Shown piece after piece: positions 28,179-36,510 of a stretch of 64,000 nucleotides of DNA. The translations under genes were made by a program, and so were the position numbers. The stretch is from positions 24,748 to 88,747 of the forward strand of contig NZ_JAUNHI010000008.1 of assembly GCF_030524025.1 (NCBI RefSeq). Reading direction: 5' to 3'. The stretch is from Actinomyces sp. (GTDB lineage Bacteria > Actinomycetota > Actinomycetes > Actinomycetales > Actinomycetaceae). The notes beneath the pieces were generated by a model that ran no database searches, was not told the DNA's origin, and saw only the letters and a program-made list of their open reading frames with translations. How positions within the stretch are numbered: the stretch's first letter is position 1; each line of letters begins with the position of its first letter.

Positions 28179-29657
28179 TCAGCCGTCCAGGTCGGTGATG
28201 TGTCCGGCGGGGTCCTGGACGCGGAGCATGAGAAGCAGGCCGAGCAGGAGCACGGTCACGATGCCCAGCACGCCCCAGTACGGGGCGTCCCCGCCCGTGA
28301 CACGCCCGCCGACCCACACGCTCAGGCCGTACATGGCCGGCGCCAGGAAGGACACCGCCCGGCCTGTCGTGGCGTAGAGGCCGAAGATCTCGCCCTCCCG
28401 GCCGATGGGCACGACGCGGGCGAGGAAGGACCGGGCGGCCGACTGGGCCGGCCCCACGCAGGCCGCCAGGACCAGGCCCAGGACCCAGAAGGCGGTGGCC
28501 CCGGCGTCGTGGAGCACGAAGACGAGCGTGCCCGCCACGACGAGCACGACGAGCGAACCGAGGATGACCCGGCGGGGACCGATGACGTCGTCGAGGCGTC
28601 CGGCCACGATCGTGGCGACACCGGCGACGACGTTGGCCATGACCGCGAAGAGCATGACCCCCTCGCGGTCGAATCCGAAGGTGTTCTGGGCGATGATCCC
28701 GCCGTAGGTGAAGACGCCGGCCAGCCCGTCGCGGAAGACCGCCGCCGCCAGGAGGAACCACAGCACCTCGGGATGACTGCGGTGGAGGGAGCGCAGGGTG
28801 CGCCACAACCGCTTGTAGGAGGCGGCGATCGACTCGCGGCGGGCCGGGCGGGGGGCGTCGGGCCGCCCGCCGGGCTCGATCTCCATGCCTGCGTGCTCCC
28901 TGGCGCCGCCGCGCTCGGCGGCCTCGCGCGCCCCCTGGCGCAGGCGGCGTCCGCTGCGCCCCGACTGGGTGAGCACCACCGGCACGGCGCACACGCCGAA
29001 CCAGGCCGCCGCCACGAGCATCGAGGCCCGGACGTTGAGCCCGTCGGCCTCGGTGACGCCGAACCAGCCGACGTCGGGCTGGATGAAGCCGGCCAAGAGG
29101 ATGAGCAGGAGGACGATCCCTCCCAGGTAGCCCATCCCCCAGCCCAGACCGGACACGGCGCCGAGGCGGTCCTTGGGGGCCAGGTGCGGCAGCAGCCCGT
29201 TGTAGTTGACCGAGGCGAGCTCGAAGAAGATGTTGCCCACGCCCAGCAGGACGATGCCGAACCACAGGAACCCCGGCTGGGGCAGGACGAGGAACATGGC
29301 GGCGCTGACCGCCACGACCACCGCCGTATAGATGCCCAGCCACAAGACGGTGCGGCCGGCACGGTCGGCGCGTTGGCCCGTGACCGGAGCGAGGAGGGCG
29401 ATGCAGGCTCCTGCGATGGCCAGTCCCACCGAGATGGAGGTCTCGTTGGCGGCCTTGTCCCCGAAGGACTCGCTGGCCAGGTAGGTGGTGAAGACGAAAG
29501 TCGTCACCACCGCGTTGAAGGAGGCCGAGCCCCAGTCCCACAGACCCCAGGCCACGATCGGCCAGGACAGGAGCCGGGTGTGTGGAGACTGCCCCACGTC
29601 AGGCGTGGCGGGGACGGTGGCCGGGGCGGCGACGTCGGGAGCGGAGGGCGGGGTCAT
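28179..29657 (-). CDS. MFS transporter, UMF1/Atg22-like
   Basis: A 492-residue membrane protein of the Atg22-like UMF1 branch of the major facilitators. Typical blocks are AWGLWDWGSASFNAVVTTFV in helix 1, ELASVNYNGLLPHLAPKDRLG in the loop after helix 4, SGLGWGMGYLGG, and GRLDDVIGPRRVI. A central cytoplasmic loop of about 70 residues (Arg/Gly/Glu-rich, residues about 215-285) separates the halves. Fungal relatives export vacuolar amino acids; bacterial substrates are unknown. A -10 element 6 nt upstream of the ATG suggests a leaderless mRNA. Confidence 0.8.
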   Translation of the reverse strand: MTPPSAPDVAAPATVPATPDVGQSPHTRLLSWPIVAWGLWDWGSASFNAVVTTFVFTTYLASESFGDKAANETSISVGLAIAGACIALLAPVTGQRADRAGRTVLWLGIYTAVVVAVSAAMFLVLPQPGFLWFGIVLLGVGNIFFELASVNYNGLLPHLAPKDRLGAVSGLGWGMGYLGGIVLLLILLAGFIQPDVGWFGVTEADGLNVRASMLVAAAWFGVCAVPVVLTQSGRSGRRLRQGAREAAERGGAREHAGMEIEPGGRPDAPRPARRESIAASYKRLWRTLRSLHRSHPEVLWFLLAAAVFRDGLAGVFTYGGIIAQNTFGFDREGVMLFAVMANVVAGVATIVAGRLDDVIGPRRVILGSLVVLVVAGTLVFVLHDAGATAFWVLGLVLAACVGPAQSAARSFLARVVPIGREGEIFGLYATTGRAVSFLAPAMYGLSVWVGGRVTGGDAPYWGVLGIVTVLLLGLLLMLRVQDPAGHITDLDG

Positions 29658-29663
29658 GGCTCG

Positions 29664-29669
29664 AGCCTA
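29664..29669 (-). promoter_or_regulatory. -10 element of leaderless MFS gene
   Basis: TAGGCT on the minus strand ends 6 nt before the ATG at 29657; no ribosome site is present. Its upstream edge touches the header sequence of the composite repeat element on the plus strand. Confidence 0.55.
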
Positions 29670-29821
29670 GATGAGTAAGTCCAGGGGGCGCGGCTTGGGC
29701 CGGCGGGTATCAATCGGCGACCGCGATGGTCCGTGTGCCGGCGCTCGTCGTGGCGGTGCTCGTCGAACTGCGAGATCGGGACATATGTCCCGATCTCGCG
29801 GTGTCATATGTCCCGATCTCG
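29668..29821. repeat. composite repeat element, locus 4, with 30-bp perfect palindrome
   Basis: A header reading TAGATGAGTAAGTCCAGGGG (29668-29687) is followed about 80 nt later by 23-bp units. Positions 29770-29799 form a perfect palindrome whose arms are GCGAGATCGGGACAT and its complement, and a further unit runs 29801-29821. The ispD stop codon lies inside that last unit. Confidence 0.8.
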
Positions 29822-30562
29822 GGACAGGAGGGTGGCCAGGGCGAGGTCCAGGGGGGTGGTCACCTTGATGGCCAGGGGGTCGCCGGGCACGACGACGACC
29901 GCGCCGCCGCCGGCCTCGACCAGCCCGGCGTCGTCGGAGGCAGCCAGCGCCTCGTCGTGGGCGCGCTCGGCGCCCAGGCGGTGGGCCGCCAGGAGCACGT
30001 CGGGCCTGAAGCCCTGGGGCGTCTGGACCGCCCGCAGCGCCGCGCGCCGTGGTGTGCCGGTCACGCGCTCAACCCCCTCGCCGTCCTGCGGTCCGGGCTC
30101 CGCCACCTGCTTGACCGTGTCGGTCACCGGCACGGCCGGCACGACCGCCTCATGGCCCGCACGCACCGCGGCGACCACCCGGCGCACGACCTGCGGCGGG
30201 GTCAGTGCCCTGGCGGCGTCGTGGACCAGCACGACCCCCGCCCCGGGCAGGGCCGCCAGCGCCGCGTCCAAACCGATGGCAACGCTCGCCTGCCGTGAGG
30301 CCGGGGAGCCCGCCACGACCTCGAGCGCGTCGTCGGCCAGGCCCGCCAGCTCCTCGGCGAAGCGTCCGACGTGGGCGGCCGGGGCAGTGACGACGACGCG
30401 GTCGACGACCCCGGAGTCCAGGAGCCCCGCGGCCGAGCGGCGCAGGAGGCTGACCCCGTCGATCTCGACCAGCGCCTTGGGCCCGCCCGCGCCCAGGCGC
30501 GCCCCCGAGCCCGCGGCGGTCAGGACGGCGACCACCCCGGTGGGCGAGGGGACCTGCGTCAT
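29804..30562 (-). CDS. ispD: 2-C-methyl-D-erythritol 4-phosphate cytidylyltransferase
   Basis: A 252-residue nucleotidyltransferase of the non-mevalonate isoprenoid pathway: it joins CTP and MEP to CDP-ME. The CTP-binding start is VLTAAGSGARLGAGGPKALV; other family blocks are VLVHDAARAL, VPVTDTVK and LRAVQTPQGFRPDVL. It lies 27 nt after carD, as in many actinobacteria where IspF often follows; here no IspF is fused or adjacent. The last residues (SRDRDI) are encoded by the 23-bp intergenic repeat, so the repeat has replaced or extended the natural C-terminus. Confidence 0.93.
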   Translation of the reverse strand: MTQVPSPTGVVAVLTAAGSGARLGAGGPKALVEIDGVSLLRRSAAGLLDSGVVDRVVVTAPAAHVGRFAEELAGLADDALEVVAGSPASRQASVAIGLDAALAALPGAGVVLVHDAARALTPPQVVRRVVAAVRAGHEAVVPAVPVTDTVKQVAEPGPQDGEGVERVTGTPRRAALRAVQTPQGFRPDVLLAAHRLGAERAHDEALAASDDAGLVEAGGGAVVVVPGDPLAIKVTTPLDLALATLLSRDRDI

Positions 30563-30589
30563 CTGCGGGACCGTCGCAACGGCACGGGC

Positions 30590-31084
30590 TCAGGCGGCCG
30601 TGCCCGAGCCGAGGACCTCGTCGAGGGTGGACTCGGCCTCCTCCTCCGCCGTCTTCTGGGCCAGTGCCAGCTCCGAGACGAGGATCTGCCGGGCCTTGGA
30701 CAGCATGCGCTTCTCTCCGGCGGACAGACCCCGGTCGGTGTCCCGACGGGACAGGTCGCGCACCACCTCGGCGACCTTGATGACATCGCCCGAGGCGATC
30801 TTCTCCTGGTTGGCCTTGAAGCGGCGCGACCAGTTCGTGGGCTCCTCGGTCAAGGGCGCGCGCAGGACGTCGAAGACCCGCTGGAGGCCGTGCTCGTCGA
30901 CGACGTCGCGCACACCGATGAGGTCGACGCTGTCCGCCGGGACGAGAATCGTCAAATCCCCTTGAGCGACCTCGAGCTGCAGGTAGGTCTTTTCCTCGCC
31001 GCGGACACGACGCTGTCGGATGTCGATGATCCTGGCAGCGCCGTGGTGAGGATAAACGACGGTCTCTCCGACTTCGAAGGTCAT
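30590..31084 (-). CDS. carD: CarD-family RNA polymerase-binding regulator
   Basis: A 164-residue protein: the N-terminal Tudor-like RNA polymerase-interaction domain ([20 protein letters not shown]) and the C-terminal helical DNA-binding domain ([29 protein letters not shown]). CarD stabilises open promoter complexes at rRNA and other promoters and is essential in mycobacteria. I chose ATG 31084, which gives the usual N-terminus; an in-frame GTG at 31096 is possible. It precedes ispD on the same transcript. Confidence 0.93.
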   Translation of the reverse strand: MTFEVGETVVYPHHGAARIIDIRQRRVRGEEKTYLQLEVAQGDLTILVPADSVDLIGVRDVVDEHGLQRVFDVLRAPLTEEPTNWSRRFKANQEKIASGDVIKVAEVVRDLSRRDTDRGLSAGEKRMLSKARQILVSELALAQKTAEEEAESTLDEVLGSGTAA

Positions 31085-31196
31085 ACCTAGCGTCACTCCA
31101 GAAGGTTGTGGGGAGTGCCCAGTTTATCAGGGGATGTGGGCACCCGAACTGGGGAGGTACCTCACAGCCCGCGCCGCGGGCTGACGGCCGGGACTC

Positions 31197-31895
31197 TCAT
31201 CCCGAGACGAGTTTGTAACCCAGGCCCCGGACGGTCACGAGCATGGTCGGCGAGCCCGGCTCGACCTCGATCTTGGCGCGGATGCGCTTGACGTGGACGT
31301 CGAGGGTCTTGGTGTCCCCCACGTAGTCCGAGCCCCATACCCGGTCGATGATCTGGCCGCGGGTGAGCACCCGGTCCGGGTTGCGCAGGAACAGCTCGAG
31401 CAGCTCGAACTCGCGCAGCGGCATGGACACGACCGTGTCCTCGACGCGGACCTCATGGCGCTCGACATCCATGGACACCCGGCCGACGGTGAGCACCGGT
31501 TCGACCTCGACCTCCTCGTGGCTGCGGCGCAGGACGGCGTGGACGCGGGCCACCAGCTCGCGGTAGGAGTACGGCTTGGTCACGTAGTCGTCCGCACCGA
31601 TCTCCAGGCCCACGATCTTGTCCACCTCGGCGTCCTTGGCCGTGAGCATGATGACCGGGACCCGGGAGCGGACTCGGATGCGGCGGCAGACCTCCGAGCC
31701 GGAGACCCGGGGGAGCATGAGGTCGAGCAGGACCAGGTCGATGGCCGCGCCTCCCGGTGCGCCGGAGGCCTCGAAGCGCTCGAGGGCCACGGCGCCGTCC
31801 TCGGCCTCGACCACCTCGAAGCCGTCCCGGCGCAGGTTGAAGGCCAGGGGCTCGCGGAAGTTCTCCTCGTCCTCGACCAGCAGGATACGGGTCAT
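31197..31895 (-). CDS. regX3: response regulator RegX3 (phosphate sensing)
   Basis: A 232-residue OmpR/PhoB-type regulator: receiver domain with acidic pocket VEDEENF and phosphoacceptor Asp58 (LVLLDLMLP), Thr in MLTAKD, Lys in VTKPYSYREL; winged-helix domain from about residue 130 ending VRGLGYKLVSG. The ATG at 31895 has AAGGAGG upstream and overlaps the senX3 stop (ATGA). With SenX3 and the nearby PhoU it forms the actinobacterial phosphate-limitation system. Confidence 0.9.
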   Translation of the reverse strand: MTRILLVEDEENFREPLAFNLRRDGFEVVEAEDGAVALERFEASGAPGGAAIDLVLLDLMLPRVSGSEVCRRIRVRSRVPVIMLTAKDAEVDKIVGLEIGADDYVTKPYSYRELVARVHAVLRRSHEEVEVEPVLTVGRVSMDVERHEVRVEDTVVSMPLREFELLELFLRNPDRVLTRGQIIDRVWGSDYVGDTKTLDVHVKRIRAKIEVEPGSPTMLVTVRGLGYKLVSG

Positions 31896-33181
31896 CACAG
31901 TCCTCCTTGTCGGGGGTCGGCGCCACCGGGCGCCTGCGGGTCGGAGATCGCGGCGATGGCCGCGAAGGCTGCGCCGGCCGCGCCGGAGGCGACCGCGGAG
32001 CGGGCCTGTGACACCTCCGGCTCGGTCGGCGGCCTCGACCTCTCGACCCGGTGGCGCGGCAGGACGAGGGTGAAGGTCGAGCCCCGCCCCGGCGTCGACC
32101 ACAGCTCGACGGTGCCCCCGTGGTCGGCCGCCACGTGCTTGACGATGCTCAGGCCCAGGCCGGTGCCGCCGGTGGCCCGCGAACGGGCCTTGTCGACCCG
32201 GTAGAAGCGCTCGAAGACGCGCTCCTGCGCCTCCTTGGCGATGCCGATGCCCTGGTCGACCACGGCGATGCGCACGAGCTCGGGGTCGGAGGGGTCGACC
32301 CCGACGCCCACGGAGACCCGGGTGCGCGGGTCCGAGTAGCGGATGGCGTTGTCGAGCAAGTTGCGCACGGCCGTGGCGATGAGCGAGGCATCCCCCAGGA
32401 CATAGAGCCCAGGGGTGCCTCCCGACACGAGGCGGACCTCCTTGGCCTCGGCCTCCACGCGCACGCGGTCGAGGGACTCGGCGACCACCGCGTCGAGCTC
32501 GACCTCCTCGGGCTCGACCAGGGCGTCGCCCTCCTGGAGGCGGGAGAGCTCGATGATCTCCTGGACCAGCACGCCCAGGCGCTCGGTCTCCTTGCGCACC
32601 CGCGTGCTGTAGTCGCGCACCAGCTCGGGGTCCTCGACATTGTTCTGAACCGTCTCGGCCAGCAGTGCGATCGCCCCTACGGGCGTCTTCAGCTCATGGG
32701 AGACGTTGACGACGAAGTCGCGCCGCATGTCCTCGACGCGCTTGGCGGCCGTGCGGTCCTCGATGAGCACGAGCACACGGTTCCTGGCGATGCGGGCCAC
32801 CCGCACCCGCAGGTAGAACTGCCCGGCGCCCTCGACCCGCCCGCGGGCCACGGTGATCTCGGCGTCCTGGGCCTGGCCGGTGGCACGCACGCGCGCCACC
32901 ATCGCCGCCACCTGGGGCTCGCAGACCTCGTCGTCGCGGACGATGTTGAAGGTGTAGGCGGCCGCCGAGGCGCGCAGGACCTCGTCGTCGTCATCCAGGA
33001 CGACCACCGTGGAGCGCAGGGCCGCCAGAACCGGCACGACGCCGTCGGCCTCGAGGGTCGAGCCCGGGGCGGCGCCGCTGTGGCCAGCGCCGCGTGTCGA
33101 GCGGCCCAGGGCCAGCCCTGCCGACGTGCCCATGACAAGGCCCACGACGGCGGCGACGAGCAGCAGCCAGAGCGTGTCCAC
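31895..33181 (-). CDS. senX3: sensor histidine kinase SenX3
   Basis: A 428-residue kinase with one N-terminal membrane helix (residues 4-26), a PAS domain (about 45-150), the phosphorylation site NVSHELKTP (His162) and an ATPase domain with NLLDNAIRYSDP, VVDQGIGIA and GTGLGLSIVKHVA. A single N-terminal span followed by PAS is the SenX3 pattern; phosphate status is thought to be read through PhoU and the Pst transporter. The start GTG 33181 is supported by a -10 element 7 nt upstream; the longer frame to 33247 is not. It is divergent from phoU. Confidence 0.88.
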   Translation of the reverse strand: MDTLWLLLVAAVVGLVMGTSAGLALGRSTRGAGHSGAAPGSTLEADGVVPVLAALRSTVVVLDDDDEVLRASAAAYTFNIVRDDEVCEPQVAAMVARVRATGQAQDAEITVARGRVEGAGQFYLRVRVARIARNRVLVLIEDRTAAKRVEDMRRDFVVNVSHELKTPVGAIALLAETVQNNVEDPELVRDYSTRVRKETERLGVLVQEIIELSRLQEGDALVEPEEVELDAVVAESLDRVRVEAEAKEVRLVSGGTPGLYVLGDASLIATAVRNLLDNAIRYSDPRTRVSVGVGVDPSDPELVRIAVVDQGIGIAKEAQERVFERFYRVDKARSRATGGTGLGLSIVKHVAADHGGTVELWSTPGRGSTFTLVLPRHRVERSRPPTEPEVSQARSAVASGAAGAAFAAIAAISDPQAPGGADPRQGGL

Positions 33182-33188
33182 GTCCCCA

Positions 33189-33194
33189 AGCGTA
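33189..33194 (-). promoter_or_regulatory. -10 element of senX3
   Basis: TACGCT on the minus strand lies 7 nt before the GTG at 33181; there is no good ribosome site, so translation is probably leaderless. Confidence 0.5.
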
Positions 33195-33350
33195 GGGGCG
33201 TGCACCTTCCCGGTGCTAGTCGCGGTGCGGCTTCGCCCTCCGTTCACCTTGGCGTTCCACCATGGTGCCCGTGGGGCGGCCCGTCCAGGCGCGCCCGTCC
33301 CGCTCGCAGCCCTCCGGGAGCCCCGGAACCATCAGTGAGGAGCCACTTTC

Positions 33351-34031
33351 GTGCGCGACATCTTCAACCAGGAGCTCAGGCAGCTGGGCTCGGACCTGAC
33401 CTCCATGGCGGCGCAGGTCGCCACCGCGATCGAGCGGGCGGCCGAGTCCCTGCGCAACGGCGACATCATCGTCGCCGAGCAGGTCATCGACGCCGACGAG
33501 CGGATCAACGACCTCCAGCGGGACATCGACGACATGTGCGTCATGCTTCTGGCCCGCCAGCAGCCCGTGGCCGGTGACCTGCGCAACGTCATCTCCGCGC
33601 TGCGCATGGCCCAGACCCTCGAGCGCCAGGGCGACCTGGCCCGCCACGTGGCCACGATCGCCCGGGGTCGCTACCCCGAGGCGCCCGTCCCCGAGCCGGT
33701 CCTGGGCCTCATCGTCACGATGGCCGAGGCGGCGGTGCGCGCCGGGCGGGACGTGGCCGAGCTGGTCGAGACCCGGGACCTGGAGCTGGCCGCCCAGATC
33801 GAGCGCAACGACGCCGAGCTCGACGCCCTGCACCGCAAGTCCTTCCAGATGATCCTCGACCCGGCCAACGAGCTGACGCGCCAGCAGGTCATTGACGCCG
33901 TGCTCATGGGACGCTTCCTCGAGCGCTTCGGCGACCACTCGACCTCCGTGGCCCGCCGGATGGCCTACCTCGTGTCCGGGGCGGCGCTGCCGGGCACGCA
34001 CGACGACGAGGACGCCGACGCCCTGCACTGA
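33351..34031 (+). CDS. phoU: phosphate transport regulator PhoU
   Basis: A 226-residue all-helical protein with two PhoU repeats; the metal-binding E/D patterns are at VIDADERINDLQRDID and QIERNDAELDALHRKSF, and the C-terminal helix has GRFLERFGDHSTSVARRMAYLV. PhoU links the Pst transporter to the phosphate histidine kinase and damps signalling under phosphate excess. The start GTG follows GAGGAG. It is divergent from senX3-regX3, the usual actinobacterial arrangement. A composite repeat element follows 22 nt after the stop. Confidence 0.93.
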   Translation: MRDIFNQELRQLGSDLTSMAAQVATAIERAAESLRNGDIIVAEQVIDADERINDLQRDIDDMCVMLLARQQPVAGDLRNVISALRMAQTLERQGDLARHVATIARGRYPEAPVPEPVLGLIVTMAEAAVRAGRDVAELVETRDLELAAQIERNDAELDALHRKSFQMILDPANELTRQQVIDAVLMGRFLERFGDHSTSVARRMAYLVSGAALPGTHDDEDADALH

Positions 34032-34052
34032 GCGCCTGGCCGGGCGCCCGGC

Positions 34053-34208
34053 TAGATGAGTCAGTCCAAGGGGGTCGAAGGGGGTCGGTGGGTACGGGGC
34101 TCGATCGCTGAGTCCCCCGCCCCGGGCCCACCCCCTCCGCGAGATCGGTAGATATGACACCGCGAGATCGGGACTTATGGCACCTCGAGTTCGGTACATA
34201 TGACACGG
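34053..34208. repeat. composite repeat element, locus 5 (three 23-bp units)
   Basis: Header TAGATGAGTCAGTCCAAGGG (34053-34072) followed after about 70 nt by three tandem 23-bp units at 34140-34162, 34163-34185 and 34186-34208, each with the pattern CGAGATCGGKANWTATGRCAC. Confidence 0.85.
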
Positions 34209-34262
34209 CCGGGAGTGGAGTCCCGCATAGTGAGCCTTTCTCACCAGGCGCTCGGCCGTCGA

Positions 34263-34376
34263 GTTCGTACCTTGCGTCGCCAGACCGCACCTCCGCGGGC
34301 CGTCCCCGGCCGGATTCGTACCTTCTGCCTCCAGACCGGAGGATGATCGTGCGACCTGGACGCACAAGGTACGAAC
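34263..34376. repeat. TTCGTACCTT repeats forming a 114-bp inverted repeat
   Basis: GTTCGTACCTTG (34263-34274) is repeated directly as TTCGTACCTT (34315-34324) and inverted as CAAGGTACGAAC (34365-34376). The direct copies are both followed by CCAGACCG. The outer pair could close a 114-bp hairpin or mark the ends of a small non-autonomous element. Confidence 0.5.
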
Positions 34377-34627
34377 GCGACCTCCCACCAACCGGTCCTC
34401 GACCGCATCGCGAGCCCAACTCGCCTGTCGACCACCTCCAGGGCCTCGCGGGTGGCCAGTAGACGGCGACCCACGAGCCGCCCACAGCGCGGGCCGGGCA
34501 GGTGACGCCGACGGCCTCGATCAACCAGCCCGGCATCACCGGTCTGGGACCCACGCGGTGGCGACCCACCGCCAGGGACTCGACCCCCGCCACGCAGCGC
34601 CCGCCCAGGATGGGCCTGAGTCCCGCC

Positions 34628-34673
34628 GTGCCATATGTACCGATCTCGAGGTGCCATAAGTCCCGATCTCGGC
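34628..34673. repeat. intergenic 23-bp repeat, locus 6 (two units)
   Basis: Units 34628-34650 and 34651-34673, inverted relative to locus 5; variants CATATGTACCGATCTCGAG and CATAAGTCCCGATCTCGGC. Confidence 0.8.
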
Positions 34674-34736
34674 GAGGGGGAGGCGCCGGCGGGCCGGATC
34701 GCCGCGGTGTCTGGCCACCGATCAACCAGGTGACAA

Positions 34737-34772
34737 CGAGGTCCTCGTCCCGGGGAGGGGACGAGGACCTCG
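34737..34772. terminator. hairpin terminator of gpmA
   Basis: Perfect 15-bp arms CGAGGTCCTCGTCCC (34737-34751) and its complement (34758-34772) with a 6-nt loop, 26 nt beyond the gpmA stop. Confidence 0.7.
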
Positions 34773-34797
34773 TGCGTGAGGGGGCGTGCCCCGCGGC

Positions 34798-35535
34798 TTA
34801 CTTGCCCTGGTTGGCGACGGCGGCGATCTTCGCCTCGGCCTCCGGGTCGAGGTAGCGCCCGCCCTTGGTCAGCGGCTTGAGGGTCTCCTCGTCGAGCTCG
34901 TAGACCAGCGGGATGCCGGTGGGAATGTTGACCCCGGCGATGTCGTCGTCGGAGATCTCGTCGAGGTGCTTGACGATGGCGCGCAGGGAGTTGCCGTGCG
35001 CGGCGATCATGACGGTCCGGCCGGTCTTGATCTCCGGGACGATCGTGTCCTCCCAGTAGGGCAGGAGACGGTCGAGGACGTCCTTGAGGCACTCGGTGGC
35101 GGGGATCGGCTCACCGGCGTAGCGCGGGTCGGCGTCCTGGGAGAACTCGCTGCCCAGCTCGATGGGCGGCGGGGGGACGTCGTAGGAGCGCCGCCAGAGC
35201 ATGAACTGCTCGTCGCCGTACTCGTCGCGGGTCTGCTTCTTGTTCTTGCCCTGCAGGGCGCCATAGTGGCGCTCGTTGAGGCGCCAGTGGCGGGTGACGG
35301 GGATCCAGTGGCGGTCGGCGGCGTCCAGGGACAGGTTGGCGGTCATGATGGCCCGGCGCAGCATCGAGGTGAAGAGCGTGTCGGGCAGGACGCCGGCCTC
35401 CTTGAGGAGCTCGCCGCCACGCACCGCCTCGGCCCGGCCCTTCTCCGACAGCGGGACGTCGACCCAGCCGGTGAACAGGTTCTTCGCATTCCATTCGCTC
35501 TCGCCGTGGCGGAGCAGCACAAGGGTGTAAGCCAT
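34798..35535 (-). CDS. gpmA: 2,3-bisphosphoglycerate-dependent phosphoglycerate mutase
   Basis: A 245-residue glycolytic enzyme interconverting 3- and 2-phosphoglycerate. The phosphohistidine motif [10 protein letters not shown] is at residues 7-16, followed by [26 protein letters not shown] and the second catalytic histidine in [16 protein letters not shown]. The start ATG 35535 has AGGATAGG upstream; an in-frame start at 35568 falls in the next terminator. It is followed by its own hairpin terminator. Confidence 0.95.
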   Translation of the reverse strand: MAYTLVLLRHGESEWNAKNLFTGWVDVPLSEKGRAEAVRGGELLKEAGVLPDTLFTSMLRRAIMTANLSLDAADRHWIPVTRHWRLNERHYGALQGKNKKQTRDEYGDEQFMLWRRSYDVPPPPIELGSEFSQDADPRYAGEPIPATECLKDVLDRLLPYWEDTIVPEIKTGRTVMIAAHGNSLRAIVKHLDEISDDDIAGVNIPTGIPLVYELDEETLKPLTKGGRYLDPEAEAKIAAVANQGK

Positions 35536-35567
35536 GCCCCTATCCTGCCAGCCCGGGGCGGAGGCCA

Positions 35568-35609
35568 CCAGGCCCCTGACGTCCTAGATCGAGGACCTCA
35601 GGGGCCTGG
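35568..35609. terminator. hairpin terminator of lsr2
   Basis: An 18-bp stem with one mismatch (left arm CCAGGCCCCTGACGTCCT) and loop AGATCG, 38 nt downstream of the lsr2 stop and upstream of gpmA. Confidence 0.65.
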
Positions 35610-35647
35610 TAGTCCGGGCGCGCAGCGGGCCAGGTCTCACCGCCGGA

Positions 35648-35974
35648 TCACTGGGCGGCGTAGTAGGCCTCACGGATCGGCGCGGAGATCCGGCCACGGT
35701 CGGAGACCTCGTGGCCATTGGCCCGCGCCCACTCGCGGATCTTCTGGGTCTCGCCCGACGAGGCGCGGGCGGCGCCACGGCGTCGGGTGGACCGGCGACC
35801 GGAGATGCGGCGGGCCTTGGCGGTCCACTCCTCAACCGACTCGCGCAGCGCCGCCGCGTGCTCGTCGTTGAGATCGATCTCGTAGGTAACGCCATCGAGG
35901 GCGAAGGTGACCGTCTGGGTCGCCTCGGAGTTGTCGATGTCGTCCACAAGAATGATCTGCGTCTTCTGCGCCAT
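35648..35974 (-). CDS. lsr2: nucleoid-associated protein Lsr2
   Basis: A 108-residue H-NS-like xenogeneic silencer. The N-terminal dimerisation part carries QTVTFALDGVTYEIDLNDEH, and the C-terminal AT-hook-like domain has IREWARANGHEVSDRGRIS with the RGR minor-groove clamp. It condenses A+T-rich, often foreign DNA in actinobacteria. It has its own terminator; the upstream region (35975-36100) is A+T-richer than its surroundings and must hold the promoter. Confidence 0.95.
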   Translation of the reverse strand: MAQKTQIILVDDIDNSEATQTVTFALDGVTYEIDLNDEHAAALRESVEEWTAKARRISGRRSTRRRGAARASSGETQKIREWARANGHEVSDRGRISAPIREAYYAAQ

Positions 35975-36287
35975 GATCCTCTTCCTCAGTCACGTTTAGG
36001 GGACCCCGCACTGGCCGCGGAATCGTTCGTGGCAAACACCGTAAACGTTATTCTTCCCCCGCGCAAGGATTCGGGGCATTCACGACACCATCACCTAGGA
36101 GATCCTCAGGCTCGCCGGCGCCCACTCGGATGCCGAACTGACGACCAGGCACCGCAGCCTGTTGCTCACCGCGGGCACAGTTGCGAGAGGCATCCGACAG
36201 TGTCATTGCGGCGGACACGGCGGGCGGCACAGAGAACCAAGGGCGAGACGCGCGGGGAGGCATGCGCAGGCCACCGGACAAGAACAA
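35975..36287. other. intergenic region upstream of lsr2
   Basis: No gene seen. It contains the lsr2 promoter area (A/T-rich near 36028-36055, e.g. GTAAACGTTATTC) and runs into the tRNA terminator at 36288. Confidence 0.5.
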
Positions 36288-36313
36288 GGCCCCGGACCGC
36301 ATGGTCCGGGGCC
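36288..36313 (-). terminator. hairpin terminator of tRNA-Thr
   Basis: Perfect 11-bp arms GGCCCCGGACC and GGTCCGGGGCC around a 4-nt loop; on the minus strand it is followed by TTGTTCTTG. Confidence 0.75.
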
Positions 36314-36318
36314 GGGCG

Positions 36319-36391
36319 AGCCACCTGTGGGAATCGAACCCACGACCTATTCATTACGAGTGAATCGCTCTGCCGACTGAGCTAAGGTGGC
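36319..36391 (-). tRNA. tRNA-Thr (CGT)
   Basis: On the minus strand the gene begins GCCACCTTAGCTCAGTCGG and ends GGTTCGATTCCCACAGGTGG then C. The acceptor stem GCCACC pairs with GGTGGC, the D-loop contains AGTCGGC, and the anticodon arm ATTCA/TGAAT encloses CTCGTAA, so the anticodon is CGT, reading ACG (Thr). The T-arm has GGTTCGATTCC. No CCA is encoded; the discriminator is T. A terminator follows within a few nt. Confidence 0.97.
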
Positions 36392-36510
36392 ACACTGCAC
36401 AAGCAGCACGAGGTAGGCTACCCCCGCAGCACCTCGAGGCGCAAACCGGCCGAGCCGCGGGCGCCCGTGGTCCTGGACACAGCACATACCGCCCTGCACG
36501 GAGGTCACCG

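Larger units (their letters stand above)
34032..34797. other. 766-bp intergenic region between phoU and gpmA
   Basis: Holds two arrays of the 23-bp repeat in opposite orientation (34140-34208 and 34628-34673), an inverted repeat at 34263-34376 and the gpmA terminator at 34737-34772. Open frames across it on either strand lack starts with ribosome sites and show repeat-derived sequence, so I see no gene. Confidence 0.6.

Noticed and set aside
34140..34208. Possible CRISPR array (tandem 23-bp units)
   Set aside because: The units abut without spacers and no cas genes are present; it is a tandem repeat.
34154..34462. 102-codon plus-strand frame between phoU and gpmA
   Set aside because: It is composed of the 23-bp repeats and inverted element; no ribosome site.
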